Source of the DNA: Pseudomonadota bacterium | Lineage (GTDB): Bacteria; Pseudomonadota; Gammaproteobacteria; Xanthomonadales; Xanthomonadaceae | Reading direction: 5' to 3' | DNA: 64,000 bases | NCBI GenBank assembly: GCA_018242365.1 | Contig: JAFECB010000006.1 | Coordinates: forward strand, 126,816 to 190,815 | In this document: piece by piece, positions 39,592-49,113 of the stretch | Numbering within the stretch: position 1 is the stretch's first letter | Layout of the letters: every line of letters starts with the position of its first letter | The notes under the pieces: model-generated | What the model was told of the DNA's origin: nothing | The model's input: the letters and a program-made list of their open reading frames with translations, nothing else | The model's database searches: none | Made by a program: the position numbers and the translations under genes

Positions 39592-40313
39592 TGGCCGACC
39601 TGCAACTGGAGCCGAGCTGGAAAGCCCGCGTCGGCGACTGGTTCGCGCGCGCGGACATGCAACAACTGGCCGCCTTCCTGCGCCAGCGCAAGGCGGCGGG
39701 TGCGACGCTCTATCCGGCTGGCCGCGAAATCTTTGCCGCCTTCGACGCCACTCCGTTCGATGCGGTGAAGGCGGTCATCCTCGGTCAGGATCCCTATCAC
39801 GGCCCCGGCCAAGCGCATGGCCTGTGCTTTTCGGTGTTGCCCGGCGTACCGGTGCCACCATCGCTGCTGAACATCTACAAGGAGCTGGAGGCTAGCACCG
39901 GCTTCGTGCGCCCCGATCACGGCTGCCTGCTGCCGTGGGCACGGCAGGGCGTGCTTCTGCTCAACAGCGTGTTGACGGTGGAAGACGGCAAGCCCGGCTC
40001 GCACCAAGGCAAGGGTTGGGAAGGGTTCACCGACCACGTGGTGGACGTACTGAATCGTGAGCGCGAAGGCTTGGTATTCCTGCTCTGGGGCAGCTATGCG
40101 CAGAAGAAAGGCGCGGTGATCGACCCGCGTCGCCACCGCTTGCTGAAAGCGCCGCACCCTTCGCCGCTGTCGGCCCATCGCGGCTTCCTCGGTTGCGGGC
40201 ATTTTTCCGCCGCCAACCACTACCTCACCTGCAATGGCCAGCCCGGCATCGATTGGCAACTGCCTCGCGCCGACGTCTTGAACCAGCTGGCGGCCGTCCC
40301 CATTTCGTCATGA
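39591..40313 (+). CDS. ung: Uracil-DNA glycosylase
   Basis: Removes uracil from DNA in base-excision repair. 240 residues, family 1 type: water-activating motif [18 protein letters not shown] (catalytic Asp67), [32 protein letters not shown] and the DNA-intercalation loop HPSPLSA (189-195). The ATG overlaps the stop of the small membrane protein gene. Confidence 0.98.
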   Translation: MADLQLEPSWKARVGDWFARADMQQLAAFLRQRKAAGATLYPAGREIFAAFDATPFDAVKAVILGQDPYHGPGQAHGLCFSVLPGVPVPPSLLNIYKELEASTGFVRPDHGCLLPWARQGVLLLNSVLTVEDGKPGSHQGKGWEGFTDHVVDVLNREREGLVFLLWGSYAQKKGAVIDPRRHRLLKAPHPSPLSAHRGFLGCGHFSAANHYLTCNGQPGIDWQLPRADVLNQLAAVPISS

Positions 40314-40371
40314 CGGGCGTCGTGGCGTAACGTCAGTTAAACACGCCAGCGTTCCACCAGTGCAACACTCA

Positions 40372-40398
40372 GAACTTCCGGCATTGTTAGCAGTCAGA
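40372..40398 (+). promoter_or_regulatory. Candidate sigma-E-type promoter of rpoH
   Basis: GAACTT (40372-40377) and TCAGA (40394-40398) are separated by 16 bases, close to the extracytoplasmic sigma-E consensus GAACTT-N16/17-TCTGA. It lies 41 bases before the rpoH ATG. E. coli rpoH also has a sigma-E promoter. Prediction from pattern only. Confidence 0.4.
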
Positions 40399-40438
40399 TA
40401 TGCAGACTGCTAAAATCGCGAGCATGAGGGACACCGCC

Positions 40439-41305
<867 letters not shown>

Positions 41306-41331
41306 GTCTCCTCGAAGCAATCAATGTCCTG

Positions 41332-41364
41332 AACAGCCCGGAGCGATCCGGGCTGTTTTGTTTT
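41332..41364 (+). terminator. Intrinsic terminator after rpoH
   Basis: Eleven-base perfect stem (AACAGCCCGGA 41332-41342, TCCGGGCTGTT 41347-41357) with a GCGA tetraloop, followed by TTGTTTT. Strong rho-independent terminator that separates rpoH from the NYN gene. Confidence 0.93.
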
Positions 41365-41401
41365 CCGACTGTTACGCTGTGGGCACTCGGAGGCTGTATC
41401 G

Positions 41402-42235
41402 ATGAAAAACAGTTTGCGGATCGCCTTGCTGATCGATGCCGACAACGCCTCGGTTTCGACCCTCGATTATGTGCTCGGGGAAATCGCTGACCTTGGGATG
41501 GCGAATGTGCGGCGTGCCTACGGCGATTGGGGCAGCCCGCACCTGAAGGGTTGGCGCGAAGCATTGCTATCCAACGCCATCCAGCCGGTCCAGCAGATCG
41601 CCTACACCAACAAGGGCAATGCCTCCGACATGGCGATGGTGATCGAGGCCATGGACCTGCTCCACGCCGGCGCATTCGATGCTTTTGCACTGATGTCGAG
41701 TGATTCCGATTTCACTCCACTGGTCATGCGCCTGCGCAGTGCCAACATGCATGTCTACGGCTTCGGGAAATCCCAGGCGCCCACGGCCTTCAAGCGCGCC
41801 TGCTCGGTGTTCTTCTATGTGGACGCGCAGGAGGAGGCCGCGCCCTCACCTGAGCACAAGGTGGAAGCCGCTGCCCTGCCAACGCCCATCACCTCGCCGG
41901 CGAAGCCGCCGTCGGCAACCACCAACGCCGCAACAATCAAACTGGTCCAGCCCAGCAAGAAAACGAAAAATGAACTGCGCGGAGACACCGGGCTGGTGAA
42001 CCTGCTGCGCAATGCGACCGAGGCCAGCAAACGCGAAGACGGCTGGTCGCACCTGGGCACCGTTGGCCAATACCTCGTCAATCGCAGCTCGTTCACCCCG
42101 AAGAATTTCGGATACAGCACACTGAAGCCACTGATCGTTGCAACCGACCTGTTCGAGCTGCACGAAGACGGCAATCATGTCCGTGCCAAGCCTGCCGGCA
42201 AGACCCCCAAGAAGGCGACCAAGAACCCCGCATAG
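41402..42235 (+). CDS. NYN-domain nuclease-like protein with OST-HTH/LOTUS domain
   Basis: A 277-residue protein. Residues 5-140 form a NYN (PIN-like) ribonuclease domain: ALLIDADN (acidic Asp12/Asp14), NKGNASDMAMVIEAMDLL (Asp76) and LMSSDSDFTPL (Asp101, Asp103), the full acidic set. A Pro/Ala linker follows, then an OST-HTH/LOTUS RNA-binding domain around 190-262 (VNLLRNATEASKREDGW, SSFTPKNFGYSTLKPLI). The C-terminus is Lys-rich. ATG has GGAGG eight bases upstream. The Mrr gene follows 28 bases later with its own strong ribosome site. Likely an RNA-cleaving enzyme; the target is unknown. Confidence 0.88.
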   Translation: MKNSLRIALLIDADNASVSTLDYVLGEIADLGMANVRRAYGDWGSPHLKGWREALLSNAIQPVQQIAYTNKGNASDMAMVIEAMDLLHAGAFDAFALMSSDSDFTPLVMRLRSANMHVYGFGKSQAPTAFKRACSVFFYVDAQEEAAPSPEHKVEAAALPTPITSPAKPPSATTNAATIKLVQPSKKTKNELRGDTGLVNLLRNATEASKREDGWSHLGTVGQYLVNRSSFTPKNFGYSTLKPLIVATDLFELHEDGNHVRAKPAGKTPKKATKNPA

Positions 42236-42263
42236 TGGGTGTTGCAACAACAAGGGAGAGATC

Positions 42264-43199
42264 GTGAGTATTCCCAAGCATGACCAAATCCGCGCTCCCG
42301 CGCTGTCCTTGCTTGCAGAGTGCGGCCAATTGCGCCTGCGCGACTTCGAACAACCCTTGGCCGAGCACTTTGGCCTGTCCAATGCCGAGATCCAGGAAGA
42401 GTACGACTCGGGAAACGGGAAAATCTTCTACGACCGCATCAGTTGGGCACTGAGCTACATGAACATGGCCGGGCTGCTGAACAAGCCAAAGCGCGGCGTG
42501 TATGCAATCAGCGACCTCGGAAGGAAGCAGCTCAAAACCCCTGAAACGCTCAATCTGTTCATTGCAGCGCAACTTGCCGAACAACAGGGGAACAAGCCGA
42601 GCAAATCCAGCGAGACTGGACCCGATACGGAAAGCCTCACGCCACAGGAAGAGCTGTACGAATCCGCGAAGAAAATACGACAGGCTCGCTACCAAGAACT
42701 CATCGACACCATCCTTTCCAAGACGCCACGCGCGTTCGAAAGTCTGGTTGTCCTGTTGCTGCAGAAGATGGGCTACGGTGGCGAGATCACGCAGTCTGCA
42801 ACGGTCACGTCATACACCAACGACGGCGGCATCGATGGCGTCATCAAGGAGGACGTCCTTGGCTTCGGGCGCATCCACATCCAGGCGAAACGTTACGCGC
42901 AAGCCAACAGCGTCGGTCGGCAGGAAATCCAGAGCTTCGTCGGCGCGCTTGCAGTCGCGCAGTCGAACAAGGGCGTGTTCATCACGACATCCTCGTTCTC
43001 CAAGGGCGCCGCGCAATATGCCGCGAGCTTGAACGGCAACACGACGCTGATTCTCATCGATGGGCAACAGCTCGCCGAATATCTGTACGAGTACGGGGTT
43101 GGCGTCCAGATCGAGCACACCGTGCAAATCAAGAAGCTCGACAGTGAATTTTGGGACGCAATGACGAATGAAGCCGGGGCTGAACAGTCACCCGGCTAA
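42264..43199 (+). CDS. mrr: Mrr-like restriction endonuclease
   Basis: A 311-residue type IV-like restriction enzyme. N-terminal winged-helix Mrr_N domain (about 5-95: RAPALSLLAECG, YDRISWALSYMNMAGLL, KRGVYAISDLGR). C-terminal PD-(D/E)xK nuclease with FESLVVLLLQKMGYGG (Glu159), GGIDGVIKED (Asp191) and HIQAKRY (Gln207, Lys209). The start is a GTG at 42264 after AAGGGAGAG. Expected to cut modified DNA. Close spacing behind the NYN gene suggests cotranscription. No methylase is next to it, as expected for Mrr. Confidence 0.92.
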   Translation: MSIPKHDQIRAPALSLLAECGQLRLRDFEQPLAEHFGLSNAEIQEEYDSGNGKIFYDRISWALSYMNMAGLLNKPKRGVYAISDLGRKQLKTPETLNLFIAAQLAEQQGNKPSKSSETGPDTESLTPQEELYESAKKIRQARYQELIDTILSKTPRAFESLVVLLLQKMGYGGEITQSATVTSYTNDGGIDGVIKEDVLGFGRIHIQAKRYAQANSVGRQEIQSFVGALAVAQSNKGVFITTSSFSKGAAQYAASLNGNTTLILIDGQQLAEYLYEYGVGVQIEHTVQIKKLDSEFWDAMTNEAGAEQSPG

Positions 43200-43252
43200 C
43201 CGCCGTCCCTGGATGCAGGTTGCCTGCGACTGCACTCCAACGCCTTGCCTCT

Positions 43253-43873
43253 TCAACCCGCCACCGGCAACCGCCAGCCACGGCGGATGCCCATGTAGCG
43301 CAGGAAAAAACACAGCAGCGCGCCGATGATCATGGCCGGATGTTGCGGCCAGCCGAACAGGGCAGCCAGCGCCACCACGCCGCCACCAGCGAGCGCGGCG
43401 ATGGCATAAAGCTCGGCTTGCAACACCACCGGCACCCGCGCCACCAAGACATCACGGGCGATGCCACCGCCAATGCCACTGACCATGCCCAGCAGCATCG
43501 CCGCGAATGGTGAGAGGCCGAACGCCAGCGCCTTGCCGGTGCCGAGCACCGCATACAGCGCCAATCCTGCGGCATCGAACAATTGCACCGGGTTGCGCAG
43601 GCGCTCGATCAACCTGCACCAGCGAAAGGTCGCCAATCCCGCCAGCATCGCCGTCACCAGATAGCGCCAGTCGGCCAATGACGCCGGCGGGTGCGCGCCG
43701 ATCAGGACATCGCGCACGATTCCGCCCGACACCGCCGCCGCACAAGCCAGCACCAGCACCCCGAACAAGTCCAGCCGCTTGCGCACCGCCAGCAGGCCAC
43801 CGCTGAGCGCGAAGACAAACGTGCCGAGCAAATCAAAGGCGAGCAGCAACAGGGAGATGGCGTCGGTACTCAT
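43253..43873 (-). CDS. TRIC-type / UPF0126 (YicG) membrane protein
   Basis: A 206-residue membrane protein made of two repeats of three helices, each with a GGxxRD-type signature: SGGIVRDVLIG (first) and GGGIARDVLVAR (second), typical of the UPF0126 family of bacterial TRIC-like cation channels. ATG at 43873 overlaps the ndh stop (ATGA). Ion selectivity cannot be told from sequence. Confidence 0.93.
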   Translation of the reverse strand: MSTDAISLLLLAFDLLGTFVFALSGGLLAVRKRLDLFGVLVLACAAAVSGGIVRDVLIGAHPPASLADWRYLVTAMLAGLATFRWCRLIERLRNPVQLFDAAGLALYAVLGTGKALAFGLSPFAAMLLGMVSGIGGGIARDVLVARVPVVLQAELYAIAALAGGGVVALAALFGWPQHPAMIIGALLCFFLRYMGIRRGWRLPVAG

Positions 43874-45141
43874 GCTGTGGGTGGCAGATCGTGATCGTTG
43901 CCGAGGATGATCCGCGCGGCACGCTGGTAGCTCCAGTACGCCCACCACCAGTTGAGCAGGACGACCAGGCGGTTGCGGAAACCGATCAGGAAGAAAACGT
44001 GCATGACCAGCCAGAACCACCACGCCAGCAGGCCGGAGAATTTCAGCCTGCCCAGATCGACCACCGCCGCCATGCGGCCGATGGTGGCGAGGTTGCCGTA
44101 ATCCTTGTAGGTGAACGCGGTCGTCGCCTTGCCCGCGAGCCGTGCGCGGATGTTGCGCGCGACCAGGCGACCCATCTGCTTCGCCGCCGGCGCAACGCCG
44201 GGCACGGGTTTGCCGTTGGCTTGCTTGAGCGAAGCGAGATCACCAGCCACGAAGATGTGCGCATGGCCTGGCACGCTGAGATCCGGCTCCACCTGCACGC
44301 GCCCGGCGCGATCCAGCGGCGCGCCCAACAGCGCGCCCAACGGTGAAGCGGCGACGCCCGCCGCCCACACCACGGTTTTGGCCGGAACAAACGTATCCCC
44401 GAGCTGGTAGCCGTCGGCATCGATACCCTGCACTGGCTTGCCGGTGGTGACTTCCACGCCAAGCTTTTCCAGCTGCTGCTTCGCGTTTTCCGACAACGCT
44501 TCCGGAAACGCCGCCAGCACCCGCGGCCCGGCTTCGATCAGGCGAACACGTGCCAGCGACGGATCGATGTTGCGGAATTCGTTCTTCAGCGTATGCCGGG
44601 CGATTTCAGCCAGCGTGCCTGCCAGTTCCACCCCGGTCGGGCCGCCACCGACGACGGCGAAACTCAGCCAGGCCTCGCGTTCGGCGGGACCGGTCGCCGC
44701 CTCCGCATGTTCGAAAGCGAGCAACAGCTTGCGCCGCAGGCCCAGCGCGTCATCCAGCGTCTTCAAGCCGGGTGCGTGATCGGCCCAATGGTCGATGCCG
44801 AAATAGGCGTGGGTGGCACCAGTGGCGAGCAGCAGGTAATCGAAATCAAGCGTCGTGCCGTCATCGAGGTCGATGCACTTGGCCTTGGCATCGATGCCGA
44901 TGACCGTCGCCATCCGCACCTCGACATTGCCCTGTTTGCGCAGGATGTGCCGCAGCGGCGCGGCAATATCGGGTGCCGAAAGACCCGCAGTCGCGACCTG
45001 ATACAACAGCGGCTGGAACAGGTGGTGGTTGCAGCGGTCCACCAGCACCAGATCGACCGCCGACGAGGCCAGCGCGCGCGTCGCCCACAGGCCCGCGAAT
45101 CCGCCACCCACGATCACCACGCGCGGACGCAAGGGACTCAT
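43870..45141 (-). CDS. ndh: Type II NADH dehydrogenase (NAD(P)/FAD-dependent oxidoreductase)
   Basis: Single-subunit quinone-reducing NADH oxidase, non-proton-pumping. 423 residues: FAD dinucleotide fold VIVGGGFAGLWATRAL (9 on), LLLATGATHAYFG, NAD fold AVVGGGPTGVELAGTLAEI, the AAGVAASPLG segment, second FAD motif HIFVAGDLAS, and the C-terminal hydrophobic anchor rich in Trp (LLAWWFWLVMHVFFLIGF). ATG at 45141, nine bases after the tal stop. Stop overlaps the TRIC-type gene. Confidence 0.93.
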   Translation of the reverse strand: MSPLRPRVVIVGGGFAGLWATRALASSAVDLVLVDRCNHHLFQPLLYQVATAGLSAPDIAAPLRHILRKQGNVEVRMATVIGIDAKAKCIDLDDGTTLDFDYLLLATGATHAYFGIDHWADHAPGLKTLDDALGLRRKLLLAFEHAEAATGPAEREAWLSFAVVGGGPTGVELAGTLAEIARHTLKNEFRNIDPSLARVRLIEAGPRVLAAFPEALSENAKQQLEKLGVEVTTGKPVQGIDADGYQLGDTFVPAKTVVWAAGVAASPLGALLGAPLDRAGRVQVEPDLSVPGHAHIFVAGDLASLKQANGKPVPGVAPAAKQMGRLVARNIRARLAGKATTAFTYKDYGNLATIGRMAAVVDLGRLKFSGLLAWWFWLVMHVFFLIGFRNRLVVLLNWWWAYWSYQRAARIILGNDHDLPPTA

Positions 45142-45150
45142 CCTGCGATC

Positions 45151-46092
45151 TCAGTCCAACTTCGCCGCCAGCAGGGCTTCCAGCTTGCCCTGGTCGATCG
45201 CGAACTTGCGGATGCCGTCGGCGAGTTTCTCGGTGGCCATTGCATCCTCATTGTGCTGCCAGCGGAAGCTGGCCTCGGCCATCGCCTCAGGTGGCGCGAC
45301 GCGCGTACCGGCATCCACGAGCGCCGGCACCACCGGCGCGTCGGTCTGCGCCAACTCGCCCAACAATTCCGGCGCGATGGTGAGCCGGTCGCAACCGGCC
45401 AAGGCCAGCACCTGCCCGCTGTTGCGGAAGCTGGCACCCATCACCACGGTGGGGTAGCCGTGCTGCTTGTAGTAATTCCAGATGCGCGTCACCGACTGCA
45501 CGCCGGGGTCGTCCTGTGCGTTCGCGGGTTTGGCCATGCCATGGGCGAGGTGCCAGTCGAAGATGCGGCCGACGAAAGGCGAAATCAGGAACACGCCCGC
45601 TTCGGCGCAGGCCACCGCCTGCGCGAACGAGAACAGCAGGGTGAGGTTGCAGTGGATGCCCTCGCGCTCCAGCACTTCGGCGGCGCGGATCCCTTCCCAG
45701 GTGGCGGCGATCTTGATCAGCAGGCGCTCGGTGCCGATGCCAGCGTCGGCATACAGCCCGACCAGCTTGCGTGCTTTGGCGATCGTGGCCGCAGTATCGA
45801 AGCTCAACCGCGCATCGACTTCGGTGGACACCCGGCCCGGGATCAGCTTCAGGATTTCCGCGCCGATGGCGACGGCGAGGCGATCACAGGCATCGCCGGT
45901 ACGGTTGGTGCCGCTGGCCCGCGCCACCGCCGCATCGAGCAGCGGCGCGTATGCCGGAAGCGCGGCGGCCTTGAGCAGCAGCGAAGGATTGGTGGTGGCG
46001 TCCTGTGGCTGGAACTGCGCAATGGCGTCGATATCTCCGGTATCGGCGACCACGATCGAGTGCTGGCGGAGCTGGTCGAGTTGGTGGGTCAC
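45151..46092 (-). CDS. tal: Transaldolase
   Basis: Pentose-phosphate pathway enzyme moving a dihydroxyacetone unit. 313 residues, TalB size class. [13 protein letters not shown], the [12 protein letters not shown] segment, the Schiff-base Lys127 in [22 protein letters not shown] and SPFVGRI are all present. The start is a GTG at 46092 with a seven-C run but no ribosome site in front, so translation efficiency or start is uncertain. Followed by ndh. Confidence 0.95.
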   Translation of the reverse strand: MTHQLDQLRQHSIVVADTGDIDAIAQFQPQDATTNPSLLLKAAALPAYAPLLDAAVARASGTNRTGDACDRLAVAIGAEILKLIPGRVSTEVDARLSFDTAATIAKARKLVGLYADAGIGTERLLIKIAATWEGIRAAEVLEREGIHCNLTLLFSFAQAVACAEAGVFLISPFVGRIFDWHLAHGMAKPANAQDDPGVQSVTRIWNYYKQHGYPTVVMGASFRNSGQVLALAGCDRLTIAPELLGELAQTDAPVVPALVDAGTRVAPPEAMAEASFRWQHNEDAMATEKLADGIRKFAIDQGKLEALLAAKLD

Positions 46093-46152
46093 GGGGGGGC
46101 TGCGTCAGGATGAAATGGAAATTGTGATCGTGATTGTCGCCGATGCATCCAC

Positions 46153-48447
46153 TCAATACAGATCCATCGGATCCACATCCAGCGACCAGCGCAGTTTTCG
46201 AGCAGAGGGACTGGCGTACAGGGCGGGCATGAGCGCATCGAGCGCCGCATGCAGCACCTTGCGGGAAGGCGACGACAGGATCAATTGCTGCCGCTGGTAG
46301 CCGGCACGACGCGGCATCGGCGCGGGCAGCGGGCCGAGCACTTCCAGCGCTGGCTTCGTCGCTTCCTCCAAGCGAATATTTTTACCACTCGCCCGCGCAG
46401 AAGCCCCCCTCCCTCCGGGAGAGAGGTTGGCGTGCGGGCGAAGCTGGGGGTGAGAGTCGGCAAGCCGGTCTTTCGCGAGTTGCAAGAAACGCAGCGGCGG
46501 CTCGGCCTGCTGCGCCTCTGCACGCAGCAGCGCCAGGTGCGCAAATGGCGGGAAGCCGGCTTCTTCGCGCAGTGCCAGTTCGGCCTCGGCGAAGGCGTGG
46601 TAACCGCCCGTCACCAAGGTGTTCAGCAAGGGATGCCCGGGGTGATGGGTTTGCAGCAACACCGTGCCGGGTTTGTCGGCGCGGCCGGCGCGGCCGGCGA
46701 CCTGCACCAGCAATTGCGCGAGCTTTTCGCTGCTGCGGAAATCGGCGGAAAACAGGCCTTCGTCGATCCCGACCACGATGACCAGGGTCAGGTTCGGCAA
46801 GTCGTGGCCCTTGGCCAGCATCTGGGTGCCGATCAGGATGCCGGGTTTCGTGCCGAGTCCATCAAGATGGCGTTGCAAGGCATCACGATGACCGGTGCTG
46901 CCGCGGTCGATGCGCAGCACGGGATGCTCGGGGAATCGCGCCTGCAACTCTGCTTCGATGCGTTCGGTGCCATTGCCCTGCGGCTGCAGGGCGAGGCTGG
47001 CGCAGTCGGGGCAGGCCGGTGGCGAAGGCTTGCGATAGCCACAGTGGTGGCATTGCAAACGCCGGCCGTGGGCGTGGACCGTCATCGCCGTCGGCTTGTC
47101 CTGGGTGCTGCAACGCGGGCAATGCGCGCTCCAGCCGCAATCGTGACAAAGCAGCACCGGCGCATAGCCGCGGCGGTTCCTGAACACCAGCACCTGGCCG
47201 CCGGCAGCCAGCGCCGCTGCGATCGCTGCAAGCGATTCTTCCGACAGTCCCGCATGCAAGCGACGCTTGCGCACATCCTGCACGCGCACCAGCGGTGGCT
47301 TGGCTTCGCCGGCGCGTTGTTTCAATCGAAGATGGGCGAACTTCCCCACGCGCGCGTTGTGCAACGTCTCCAGCGCCGGCGTGGCGCTGCCAAGCACGAT
47401 CGGCACGTCCAGCGCGCGCGCGCGCACCAGCGCGAAATCGCGGGCGTGATAGCGGATGCCATCGAACTGCTTGTAACTGCCGTCGTGTTCTTCATCGACC
47501 ACGATCAGCCCCGCCTGCGGCAAAGGCACGAACACCGCCGAGCGTGTGCCCACGATCACCCGCGCCTGTCCGCTTGCGGCCTTCAGCCAGACGGTGGCGC
47601 GCTCGCCATCGTTCAGCCCCGAATGCAGGGCATGCACCGGCAGCCCAAGCCGCGCGCGGAACCGCGCCAGGGTTTGCGGGGTGAGGCCGATTTCCGGTAC
47701 CAGCACCAGTGCCTGCCTGCCACGTTCGAGGCAATCGCGGATCGCCTGCAGGTAGACCTCGGTCTTGCCGCTGCCGGTGACGCCATCGAGCAGGAATGGC
47801 GAGAAGCCTTCTGCTCCACAGATTGACTCGACGGCGGCATGCTGATCTGGATTGAGTTCGGGACCTGGCCAAGGCGTCTCTTCATGTCGAAGTGAACTTG
47901 CGCCGAGTTCGATGCGTTCGACGAAGCCCCGCTCGCGCAGCACCCGCAGCGAGGTTCGCCAACCGGGCATGGCCTCGTCCAATGCATCCTCGGCACAGGT
48001 AGCGCCCAGTCGCTCGGCCAAGAGTCTCGGCTTGCCTGCACGCATCGCCGGCAGTGCGGTGCGACCGGCTTCGTTCAAGCGCCAGCCGTGGCGCGTGATC
48101 TCGGGTAGCGGTTCACCGCGCCGCAACAGGGCCGGCAGCGCGGTCGCCAGCAATTCGCCCAAGGGCGCATGCAGGTAGCCCGACAGCCAGCGCAGCGAGG
48201 CCAGCAATTCGCCCTGCAGGACGGGCTCGGCATCCGGTGCCTGCAAGGCCGCGCGCAGCTCGACGCCCTCCTCCGCAGTCACGTGCTCGAGCACGATACC
48301 GAACAACTCGCGCTGCCCGAACGGCACCCGCAGGCGCTGCCCCACCGCCACCGCCTCGGCCTGGACGCCCGCCGGCGGCAGATAGTCGAACCCACGCGGC
48401 AGCGGAACCGGCAGGGCGACGCGCAGGGCGGCGGGACGATCAGGCAT
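46153..48447 (-). CDS. priA: Primosomal protein N' (replication restart helicase PriA)
   Basis: Restarts collapsed replication forks. 764 residues. N-terminal DNA-binding domain (LPVPLPRGFDYL), Walker A DGVTGSGKTEVY (221-232), DEEH (318-321), TRSAVFVPLP, the eight-Cys zinc region (CHDCGWSAHCPRC...CHHCGYRKPSPPACPDC), and helicase motifs GTQMLAKGHD and VAGRAGRADKPG. Near residues 665-695 an additional Pro/Gly/Arg/Ser-rich stretch (LSPGGRGASARASGK) encoded by a palindromic repeat interrupts the last conserved region; the frame is intact and the normal GPLPAPMPRRAG follows. Confidence 0.95.
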   Translation of the reverse strand: MPDRPAALRVALPVPLPRGFDYLPPAGVQAEAVAVGQRLRVPFGQRELFGIVLEHVTAEEGVELRAALQAPDAEPVLQGELLASLRWLSGYLHAPLGELLATALPALLRRGEPLPEITRHGWRLNEAGRTALPAMRAGKPRLLAERLGATCAEDALDEAMPGWRTSLRVLRERGFVERIELGASSLRHEETPWPGPELNPDQHAAVESICGAEGFSPFLLDGVTGSGKTEVYLQAIRDCLERGRQALVLVPEIGLTPQTLARFRARLGLPVHALHSGLNDGERATVWLKAASGQARVIVGTRSAVFVPLPQAGLIVVDEEHDGSYKQFDGIRYHARDFALVRARALDVPIVLGSATPALETLHNARVGKFAHLRLKQRAGEAKPPLVRVQDVRKRRLHAGLSEESLAAIAAALAAGGQVLVFRNRRGYAPVLLCHDCGWSAHCPRCSTQDKPTAMTVHAHGRRLQCHHCGYRKPSPPACPDCASLALQPQGNGTERIEAELQARFPEHPVLRIDRGSTGHRDALQRHLDGLGTKPGILIGTQMLAKGHDLPNLTLVIVVGIDEGLFSADFRSSEKLAQLLVQVAGRAGRADKPGTVLLQTHHPGHPLLNTLVTGGYHAFAEAELALREEAGFPPFAHLALLRAEAQQAEPPLRFLQLAKDRLADSHPQLRPHANLSPGGRGASARASGKNIRLEEATKPALEVLGPLPAPMPRRAGYQRQQLILSSPSRKVLHAALDALMPALYASPSARKLRWSLDVDPMDLY
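46401..46445. repeat. CTCTCCC/GGGAGAG palindromic repeat inside priA
   Basis: The stretch CCCCCCTCCCTCCGGGAGAGAGG followed by a TTGGCGTG and GGGGGTGAGAG end is the same repeat family found at 10100-10302 (palindrome, then TTGGGGTGAGG-like end). Here it is within the priA coding sequence, in frame, adding a Pro/Gly/Arg-rich insert to the protein. Confidence 0.7.
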
Positions 48448-48631
48448 TACGCCAGTCTAGGGCAAGGTGGCGAACGCCCGTGCTTCCCGCAATCGATCTC
48501 GCATCGTCGTTCCGGCCCTTCCCAGCCACCGCCCAGCCACCGCCCAGCCGGTCGATTCAAGCTTGCACCGCATTGCTGCGGGATTCCTGACAAAGCTGCT
48601 CCAAGTCGTTGTCTTGCTGAGTAAAAGCTCC

Positions 48632-48654
48632 TTATCCACACGATTTGTGGATAA
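48632..48654. promoter_or_regulatory. Two inverted consensus DnaA boxes
   Basis: TTATCCACA at 48632-48640 and its inverse TGTGGATAA at 48646-48654, separated by five bases; both match the strict nine-base DnaA-box consensus. They lie about 185 bases upstream of priA and are followed by an A/T-rich patch. A DnaA-titrating, DnaA-regulated or origin-like site is possible. Confidence 0.7.
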
Positions 48655-48767
48655 CTCTGTGCATGTGCCCCGGATCGAGGTGCGCAAGGCCCATGGCATG
48701 GCCTTCATCGGCACACTGGCGAAAAAAACACCAAAACAAGCAATTCCAGATCAATCAATAACTTAAG

Positions 48768-48785
48768 TGTGAAACAGGCTTCACA
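48768..48785. promoter_or_regulatory. Inverted repeat TGTGAA-N6-TTCACA
   Basis: A perfect six-base inverted repeat with six-base spacer. It resembles a CRP/Clp-like operator but the spacing between TGTGA and TCACA is eight, not the usual six, so the regulator is unknown. It lies in the gap between priA and the sigma-like gene. Confidence 0.4.
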
Positions 48786-48930
48786 ACTGCTGGCGATGGC
48801 GTGAAACCGCCGGGCGTCCACGCACCCGATGCGGCTGTGCACAACTGATTCCGGCCACAGCCCGCGCCGGTGCTTGCGGAGACGCCCGCAACCGGGCTGT
48901 CAAGCCTTTTTTTCACGTCGCCGCCGCCAG

Positions 48931-48979
48931 GGGAACCTCTGAACGCTTCAGGGGTTCCCGTCGGCCAAGGATGGCCGAC
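48931..48979. other. Two adjacent strong hairpins
   Basis: Hairpin 1 pairs GGGAACCTCTGAA (48931-48943) with TTCAGGGGTTCCC (48947-48959), one G-U wobble, CGC loop. Hairpin 2 pairs GTCGGCCA (48960-48967) with TGGCCGAC (48972-48979), AGGA loop. No T-run follows on the plus strand. They may belong to a 5' leader of the gene at 49114 or to a small RNA. Confidence 0.5.
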
Positions 48980-49113
48980 CACGACTCGATCACGCATGAG
49001 ATTGACGCGTGTGCGTCGAGTCCGGGCTCGTATCGGGCTCGACATGGGCCGACAACGCCGGGATGGTGTTGTCCGGACCTATCGATAAGATGTGCCGAAC
49101 CCACGCGCCCACC

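Larger units (their letters stand above)
48448..49113. other. 660-base non-coding region between priA and the sigma-like gene
   Basis: Unusually long for this compact region. No frame here has both a ribosome site and protein-like composition. It contains a DnaA-box pair (48632-48654), an A-rich patch (48720-48765), an inverted repeat (48768-48785) and two strong hairpins (48931-48979). It must also hold the divergent promoters for priA and the gene at 49114. No tRNA was recognised. Confidence 0.75.

Noticed and set aside
48467..48766. A 99-codon plus-strand frame upstream of priA
   Set aside because: Spans the DnaA boxes and A/T-rich patch, no ribosome site, low-complexity translation; treated as non-coding.
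48768..48785. Clp/CRP binding site
   Set aside because: TGTGA and TCACA are eight bases apart rather than six, so I list it only as an inverted repeat.
48885..48912. GCCCG/CGGGC stem followed by a T-run as an intrinsic terminator
   Set aside because: The T-run begins about ten bases after the stem, too far for a normal terminator, and no gene ends here on that strand.
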